From positions 1 to 18,812 of the forward strand of contig DATDAH010000076.1 in assembly GCA_036525535.1 (NCBI GenBank): a stretch of DNA of 18,812 nt, given 5' to 3'. The notes under the pieces were generated by a model that made no database searches, had not been told where the DNA came from, and saw only the letters and a program-made list of their open reading frames with translations. Within the stretch, counting starts at the first letter, position 1, and each line of letters opens with the position of its first letter. Source of the stretch: DATDAH01 sp036525535. Its GTDB lineage: Bacteria; Actinomycetota; Acidimicrobiia; Acidimicrobiales; DATDAH01. A program made the position numbers and the translations under genes. Positions 14,500 to 18,812 of the stretch are shown here, piece after piece.

Positions 14500-15745
14500 C
14501 GGCCACCCCCGCCACGACGTCCACCGCCTCGGACCGCGGCGCCAAGGTCACGTCCGACGGACCCCGCAGGGCCGCCTCGGCGTCGAGGCGGTCCATGCCG
14601 CCGCCCGTGATCGACAGCAGCACGCAGTCCTCTCGGGCGATCTCACCGGCGGCGACGGCCTGGGCCAGGGCGGCGAGGGCCACGGCGGGGGCCTCCATGA
14701 TGTCGATGCCCTCGTGCTCGGCGAACGTGGCCCGCCACCCCGCAGCGTCATCACCCTCAACGGCGTAGGTCTGGCCGAGCGTGGCCACGAGCAGGTCGTG
14801 CAGGCCGCCCCGTAGGGCGTAGGCCGGGTTCCGGTTGACCAGGACGTCGGCGTAGGCCCCGTCGCCGCCGGCCGGCACGTCGCCAGGCTCGAGGGTGGCC
14901 CGTCCCGCCTGCCAGGCGCTGTGGACCGGGTGGTGGCTGGCGTCCTGGGCCAGGTGGAAGCGGGGCTGGATGCCGCCGAAGCGCCCGTCGGCGGCCAGGC
15001 GTGCGGCCACGCCCCAGACGCCGATGGGCCCGGGTCCGCCGCCGACAGCCTGGACGTAGTGGTCCGGCATCTTGCCGATCGTGGTCACCGCGTCGAGGAG
15101 CAGAGTGCCGATGCCGTCGCGCCGGGCCACGTTCTTGACGCCGCCCTCCAGCTCGAAGCCGACTCGGACGGCGGCGTCGGCGGCCACCTCGATGGCGTCG
15201 TTGTAGTCACCACCGGCGATGCCCACCACCGCGGTCGTGGGGGCGGTGTCCCGTCCCGATCGCCAGATCCGGTCGACGTGGGCCTCAGCGGTCACCACGA
15301 CCACAGGAAAGCCGATCCCGGCCCCCAAGTCGGCGAAGGCCCGGCCGGTGTTCCCCGCGGTGGCCACGATGACCCCGGCCGCGCCGGCTTCGACCAGGCG
15401 CTGCAGGGTCGGGGCGACCTCCAGGTCCTTGAACGAGCACGTCGGACAGCGGGCACCCCGTTCCGGCCACCACCCGTTGAACGCCACCCACAGGTCATCA
15501 AGGCCGAGAATCGTCCCGAGCGCCTCGCTGCGGAAGGTGCTGCCCCCGATCGGCTCGACGCCCGGCGCGGCGACCGGCAGCCAGTCGGTGAATCGCCACA
15601 GGCCCTGCAGGTGGTCGCGGACCTGGAGACGGGGGTACTCGGCCACCAACAGCCCGTCAGGGCAGCAGTCGGCCAGGTAGTCGCCACCCGGGGGATGGCG
15701 GCGGTCGCACCGGTTGCAGACCAGCACGTACGGCGGCACCTCCAT
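14486..15745 (-). CDS. Cysteate synthase-family PLP enzyme (threonine synthase-like fold)
   Basis: A 419-residue fold-type II PLP enzyme whose motifs follow the Methanosarcina cysteate synthase family (O-phosphoserine plus sulfite to L-cysteate). Shared blocks recalled from that family: an N-terminal zinc-ribbon-like Cys set (C10, C13, C27, C28), LWRFTDWLPV (49-58), SEALG, LWVAFNGWWPERGARCPTCSFKDLE (85-109) with PLP lysine K106, ATAGNTGRAFA (128-138), GGDYNDAI (178-185), EGGVKNVARRDGIGT and TIGKMPDHYVQAVGGG (222-237), RNPAYALRGGLHD, and the EGIDI/LLSITGGG end. This is far closer than to ordinary threonine synthase. Actual substrates are not proven. I chose ATG 15745 because it starts at the family N-terminus and gives the family length; GTG at 15799 would add 18 residues with no family features. 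The product may feed the overlapping aminotransferase gene downstream. Confidence 0.82.
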   Translation of the reverse strand: MEVPPYVLVCNRCDRRHPPGGDYLADCCPDGLLVAEYPRLQVRDHLQGLWRFTDWLPVAAPGVEPIGGSTFRSEALGTILGLDDLWVAFNGWWPERGARCPTCSFKDLEVAPTLQRLVEAGAAGVIVATAGNTGRAFADLGAGIGFPVVVVTAEAHVDRIWRSGRDTAPTTAVVGIAGGDYNDAIEVAADAAVRVGFELEGGVKNVARRDGIGTLLLDAVTTIGKMPDHYVQAVGGGPGPIGVWGVAARLAADGRFGGIQPRFHLAQDASHHPVHSAWQAGRATLEPGDVPAGGDGAYADVLVNRNPAYALRGGLHDLLVATLGQTYAVEGDDAAGWRATFAEHEGIDIMEAPAVALAALAQAVAAGEIAREDCVLLSITGGGMDRLDAEAALRGPSDVTLAPRSEAVDVVAGVADGLG

Positions 15746-15753
15746 CGGTGGAG

Positions 15754-15759
15754 TGTCTA
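15754..15759 (-). promoter_or_regulatory. Weak candidate -10 box TAGACA for the cysteate-synthase-like gene
   Basis: On the minus strand TAGACA ends eight bases before ATG 15745. The last base is A rather than the preferred T, so the match is weaker than the other boxes in the window. A 5-bp stem (CTCCA/TGGAG, 15740-15753) overlaps the start codon. The 141 bases between this gene and the birA stop (15746-15886) show no other gene that I can support. Confidence 0.25.
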
Positions 15760-15886
15760 TCTTTCCGGCGGGACGGCCGTGCGGCTCCAGGGAGACCACG
15801 CCGCCCCGGACGCCGCGGTCGAGGAGTTCGCCTCCTCCTCGCCACGGACCTGGATCCCCGGCTCTGGCCCCTGCACGACGGACAGC

Positions 15887-16693
15887 TCACACGGGGCGGA
15901 GGTGGTGGACGTCGCCGGCGGTGACCTCCTGGGGACCGTCGGCGGTCACCACGACCAGACGGCCGCGGTCGTCCAGGTCAGTGGCCCGGCCCACGATCAC
16001 CGCCCCCGAGGCCAGTTCGACCCGGACGTCGCGGCCGAGCGTCGTAGCCAGGTGACGCCAGCGTTCGAGCAGCGCCGAGTGCTCCGGGTCAGCGAGAATC
16101 GCCTCCAGGCGCAGGAGCAGGGTGACCAGGAGGTCCCCCCGCTCGACCGGCTCGTCGGTCAGGTGGTTGAGGGCGACGGCGATGCCGTCCAGCTCGTCGG
16201 GGACGGGCTCGGGCCAGACGGCGTTCAGACCGAGCCCGATCACGACCGCGTCGAGCCGATCGCCGGACCAGGTGGTCTCGGCCAGGATCCCGCCGACCTT
16301 CCGCTCTCCCGCGTCGGTCGCCACGACCAGGTCATTGGGCCATTTCAGCCCGACGGGGACGGCGAGTTCCTCATCCACCGCCTCCGCCGTCGCCACCCCC
16401 ACCGCCGTGGTCAGCAGGTGCAGGTCATCGGGCTCGAGATCGGGCCGGAGCAGGATCGACAGCAGCAGCGACGCCCCGGCGGGCGCCTCCCAGCTCCGGC
16501 CCCGGCGCCCATGCCCGGCGCTCTGGTGGTCGGCCACCAGGACGGTCCCCTCGGCCGCGCCCGCCGCCGCCGCCGCCCGGAGATCGTCGTTCGTGGAGCC
16601 CGTCGCGGGGACCCAGCGGACCGCGAACCGAGTGGCGAGGAGGGCCTGTTCCTGACCCGGGGACAGGCCGGTTCTGGCGTTGCCCGCCTGCAT
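15887..16693 (-). CDS. birA: Biotin--[acetyl-CoA-carboxylase] ligase, HTH-less
   Basis: A 268-residue biotin protein ligase that forms biotinyl-AMP and transfers biotin to the carrier lysine of carboxylases. Visible: TGSTNDDL (31-38), the biotin/ATP loop GHGRRGRSW (60-68), KWPNDL (117-122) and KVGGIL (132-137), then a small C-terminal SH3-like domain (about 220-268). It has only about 20 residues before the catalytic core, so it is a class I enzyme without the DNA-binding repressor domain of E. coli BirA and should not autoregulate as that protein does. It is divergent from the biotin-dependent carboxylase gene at 16711, 17 bases away, placing the enzyme beside its likely substrate. The ATG has a TAGGGT box seven bases upstream and no ribosome binding site. 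Confidence 0.92.
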   Translation of the reverse strand: MQAGNARTGLSPGQEQALLATRFAVRWVPATGSTNDDLRAAAAAGAAEGTVLVADHQSAGHGRRGRSWEAPAGASLLLSILLRPDLEPDDLHLLTTAVGVATAEAVDEELAVPVGLKWPNDLVVATDAGERKVGGILAETTWSGDRLDAVVIGLGLNAVWPEPVPDELDGIAVALNHLTDEPVERGDLLVTLLLRLEAILADPEHSALLERWRHLATTLGRDVRVELASGAVIVGRATDLDDRGRLVVVTADGPQEVTAGDVHHLRPV

Positions 16694-16700
16694 TCCATTA

Positions 16701-16706
16701 ACCCTA
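16701..16706 (-). promoter_or_regulatory. Putative -10 box TAGGGT for leaderless birA
   Basis: On the minus strand TAGGGT is followed by seven bases (TAATGGA) and the ATG at 16693. The whole spacer between birA and the carboxylase gene is only 17 bases, so this box's -35 region must lie inside the first codons of the carboxylase gene. A matching box for the + strand gene is poor (TTAACC or TAACCC, six to seven bases before GTG 16711). Confidence 0.55.
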
Positions 16707-16710
16707 TGGG

Positions 16711-18483
16711 GTGCTCACCAAGGTCCTGATCGCCAACCGGGGCGAGATCGCCGTCCGGGTCATCCGCGCCTGCCAGGAATCCGGCATCGCCACGGTCGCC
16801 GTCTACTCCGAGCTCGACCGGCACGCGCTCCACGTCCGCCTCGCCGACGAAGCCTTCGCGGTGGGAGGCGAGACGGCGGCCGAGAGCTACCTCAACACCG
16901 ACGCCATCCTCGACGCGATCCGGCGGAGCGGCGCCGACGGCGTCCACCCGGGCTACGGCTTCTTCTCCGAGAACGCCGACTTCGCGCGGGCCATCAGCGC
17001 GATGGACGGCGTGGCCTGGATCGGCCCGCCGCCCGAGGCCATCGAGGTCATGGGCGACAAGATCTCATCCCGTCACGCCGCCACCGCGGCCGACGTGGAG
17101 GGCGTCCCCGGGACCGACGAGCCCATAACGGAGGCGGCGGAGGTCTACGCCTTCGCCGAGAAGCACGGTTTCCCCGTGGCCATCAAGGCGGCCTACGGCG
17201 GTGGCGGGCGCGGCATGAAGGTGGTCACCGACGCCGAAAACGTCCCCGAGGCCATCGAGTCGGCGCAACGGGAAGCCTTGGCCTACTTCGGTCGGGACGA
17301 GATCTACCTCGAGAAGTACCTGACCTGGCCCCGCCATGTCGAGATGCAGGTCATCGCCGACAGCCACGGCAACTGCGTGTGGGTGGGCGAGCGAGACTGC
17401 TCCGCCCAGCGTCGTCATCAGAAGCTGGTCGAGGAGAGCCCGGCCCCCGCCTTCCCCGACGAGGTCCGCCAGGCCATGGGCGAGGCCTCGGTGCGAGTGG
17501 CGCAGGCCTGTGGCTACGTCAACGCCGGCACCGTCGAGTTCCTCTTTCAGGACGGCGAGTTCTTCTTCCTCGAGATGAACACCCGGCTCCAGGTCGAACA
17601 CCCGGTGACCGAGATGGTCAGCGGGCTCGACCTCGCGACCGAGCAGCTCCGGGTGGCCGCGGGCGAGCCGTTGTCGTTCACCCAACAGGACATCGACCTG
17701 CGGGGGCACGCCATCGAGGTCCGGATCAACGCCGAGGACCCGGCGGGGGGCGCCTTCCTGCCTTCCCCCGGTCGCCTGACCGCGCTCACCGTGCCCCAGG
17801 GCTTCGGCGTCCGCTGGGACGGCGGGTACGAGGCGGGGGACGAGGTCAGCCAGTTCTACGACAACCTCGTGGGCAAGCTCATCGTGTGGGGTGCTGACCG
17901 CGAGATCGCCCGCAAGCGCATGCTGCGGGCCTTGGGCGAGCTGGTCGTGGAAGGCGTGTCCACCACCGCCCCCGCCCACGTCGCCATTCTCTCCCACCCC
18001 GACTTCGCCGCCGCTGAACACTCCACGAAGTGGGTCGAGGAGACCCTCGACCTGAGCGGGGTCAGCGCTCCGGCTCCGGTGGCGCCGGCCGAGGGCGAGG
18101 AGGCCGACCCCAAGGTCCGCCGCGACGTCGACGTCGAGGTCAACGGCAAGCGCTTCGCCGTGAAGGTCTGGGTGCCCGAGTCCGCGACCGTTCCCGCGAC
18201 CGCGGGTGGGCCGCGGGCCGCCCGCCCCCGGCGAGCCGCGGCGGGCGATGGCGGCGCCGGTCTGGCCGGGGCGGGCACCGTCACCGTGCCCATGCAGGGC
18301 ACCATCGTCAAGGTGCTGGTCGCGGTCGGCGACCCCGTGGAGGCGGGTCAGGCCGTCTGTGTCCTCGAGGCCATGAAGATGGAGAACAACATCAACGCCG
18401 AGACCACCGGCACGGTGACCGAGGTGAAGGTCGCCCCCGGCGACTCTGTCGGCTCCGGGGACGTCGTCGTCGTCATCGTGTAG
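16711..18483 (+). CDS. Acetyl/propionyl-CoA carboxylase alpha subunit (biotin carboxylase + BCCP fusion)
   Basis: A 590-residue fused subunit (AccA3-type in actinobacteria). The biotin carboxylase part covers about 1-445: KVLIANRGEIAVRVIRAC (4-21), HPGYGFFSEN (79-88), the ATP-grasp loop AAYGGGGRGMKVV (160-172), ERDCSAQRRHQKLVEE (227-242), and EMNTRLQVEHPVTE (288-301). A variable Ala/Pro/Glu linker and a short domain (about 468-490, VDVEVNGKRFAVKVW) are followed by an Arg/Ala-rich stretch and the biotinyl domain (about 522-590), with biotin acceptor K556 in EAMKMENN. It carboxylates biotin with ATP and bicarbonate; the beta carboxyltransferase subunit is not in the window, so the acyl-CoA is uncertain. 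GTG 16711 matches the usual family N-terminus. birA lies divergently 17 bases away. Confidence 0.92.
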   Translation: MLTKVLIANRGEIAVRVIRACQESGIATVAVYSELDRHALHVRLADEAFAVGGETAAESYLNTDAILDAIRRSGADGVHPGYGFFSENADFARAISAMDGVAWIGPPPEAIEVMGDKISSRHAATAADVEGVPGTDEPITEAAEVYAFAEKHGFPVAIKAAYGGGGRGMKVVTDAENVPEAIESAQREALAYFGRDEIYLEKYLTWPRHVEMQVIADSHGNCVWVGERDCSAQRRHQKLVEESPAPAFPDEVRQAMGEASVRVAQACGYVNAGTVEFLFQDGEFFFLEMNTRLQVEHPVTEMVSGLDLATEQLRVAAGEPLSFTQQDIDLRGHAIEVRINAEDPAGGAFLPSPGRLTALTVPQGFGVRWDGGYEAGDEVSQFYDNLVGKLIVWGADREIARKRMLRALGELVVEGVSTTAPAHVAILSHPDFAAAEHSTKWVEETLDLSGVSAPAPVAPAEGEEADPKVRRDVDVEVNGKRFAVKVWVPESATVPATAGGPRAARPRRAAAGDGGAGLAGAGTVTVPMQGTIVKVLVAVGDPVEAGQAVCVLEAMKMENNINAETTGTVTEVKVAPGDSVGSGDVVVVIV

Positions 18484-18486
18484 GGC

Positions 18487-18812
18487 TCAGGACCGGAGCA
18501 ACGGCAGGATGGAGGTCCAGTCCCGGCTCCCCCAGGGCATCTGGTCCGGGTCGTAGTCACGGATCACGTCCTCGCAGGCCGCCAGGAGGTCGGGCTCGGT
18601 GCCCAGATCCCGCAGGTGCAGCACCAGCTCCGCGTGACGGGCCAGCGTGTTGACGTCGCCGAGGGCCAGGGCTCGGACCGCGTCGAGGTCGATCTCGTGG
18701 GGCAGGGTCTCGCAGGCCTCGAGCTTCCCGGCGATCCGGAGAGCGATCATCGTGCGCAGGCACTTCTTGCAGACACCGCAGTTGTAGGTCCCGTCCCGGT
18801 TCTCCCAGCACA
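18487..18812 (-). CDS. Unrecognised protein with CGxCxxC cysteine cluster, C-terminal part (5' end outside window)
   Basis: The frame is open to the right edge, so at least 107 residues of a longer protein are present. The first visible residues are CWENRDGTYNCGVCKKCLRT, giving four cysteines (C-x10-C-x2-C-x2-C) that look like a metal-binding site. A mostly helical, Leu/Ala/Asp/Glu-rich C-terminus follows, ending in SRDWTSILPLLRS. I have seen CW...NCGxCxKCxRT motifs near the end of uncharacterised proteins but cannot name a function, and the catalytic part lies outside the window. An internal ATG at 18750 could start an 87-residue protein but would cut off the conserved cysteines, so I read it as internal. 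The stop lies three bases after the carboxylase stop on the other strand. Confidence 0.55.
   Translation of the reverse strand, partial: CWENRDGTYNCGVCKKCLRTMIALRIAGKLEACETLPHEIDLDAVRALALGDVNTLARHAELVLHLRDLGTEPDLLAACEDVIRDYDPDQMPWGSRDWTSILPLLRS

Noticed and set aside
14486..15745. Calling the fold-type II PLP enzyme threonine synthase
   Set aside because: The WRFTDWLPV, NGWWPE, NVARRDGIGT and GKMPDHYVQAVGGG blocks are those of the cysteate synthase family, and no homoserine pathway gene is adjacent.
14921..16729. A 602-codon open frame on the + strand antisense to the cysteate-synthase-like and birA genes
   Set aside because: Its translation is Gly/Asp/Val/Arg-rich without domain motifs, while the minus-strand frames carry clear catalytic motifs. 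Long antisense frames are expected at this G+C content. Similar shadows at 3334-4752, 5399-6514, 7263-8744, 9946-11328 and 13360-14412 are rejected for the same reason.
1..18812. tRNA, rRNA, CRISPR arrays, insertion sequences, prophage genes, riboswitches
   Set aside because: No cloverleaf, regular spacer-repeat pattern, transposase or phage motif or conserved riboswitch element was recognised; almost all bases belong to coding genes.

Overview
This window reads as chromosomal DNA from a high-GC actinobacterium, most plausibly in or near the Acidimicrobiia. The grounds are a G+C content that looks close to 70%, heavy use of GTG starts inside 4-base overlaps, secreted proteins ending in Thr/Ser/Pro-rich tails, a GalE of the mycobacterial type, a fused biotin carboxylase-BCCP subunit, and several -10 boxes of the form TANNNT lying 7-9 bases before a start codon (leaderless or nearly leaderless transcripts). 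The taxon is inference; no rRNA or other marker gene is present. I see no tRNA, rRNA, CRISPR array, insertion sequence or prophage. Coding density is very high and no gene-free stretch exceeds about 150 bases.

Left part (1-9.7 kb) plus the LCP gene to 11.2 kb: a surface-glycan region. After the tail of a sulfotransferase-like gene on the + strand come six minus-strand genes in two blocks. Three GT4-type glycosyltransferases (6472 down to 3010) are joined by GTGA overlaps. A putative promoter then precedes a His-rich membrane-anchored protein, a GDP-mannose-pyrophosphorylase-like nucleotidyltransferase and a GalE-type epimerase (2973 down to 258), also joined by short overlaps. A single + strand gene for a GDP-fucose-synthase-like SDR (6526-7488) is followed by a second minus-strand operon, LCP ligase, UDP-glucose dehydrogenase, UDP-xylose synthase (11193 down to 7494). 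Together these genes make activated sugars (UDP-Gal or UDP-Glc, an NDP-hexose, UDP-GlcA, UDP-Xyl, possibly a GDP-deoxysugar), assemble glycan, and attach a glycopolymer to the wall. A polymerase, flippase, initiating transferase and gmd are not in the window.

Middle (11.2-13.1 kb): pabB and pabC on the + strand, converting chorismate to p-aminobenzoate for folate. pabB is divergent from the LCP gene across 71 bases carrying two mirrored TAGCCT boxes.

Right part (13.1-18.8 kb): a minus-strand pair encoding a class III aminotransferase resembling beta-phenylalanine aminotransferase and a PLP enzyme that matches the archaeal cysteate synthase family closely. This is the most unusual item, a possible small sulfonate pathway. 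Next come birA (minus strand) and a fused acyl-CoA carboxylase alpha subunit (+ strand), separated by 17 bases, so the biotin ligase sits beside its substrate. The window ends in the C-terminal part of an unrecognised minus-strand gene with a four-cysteine cluster.
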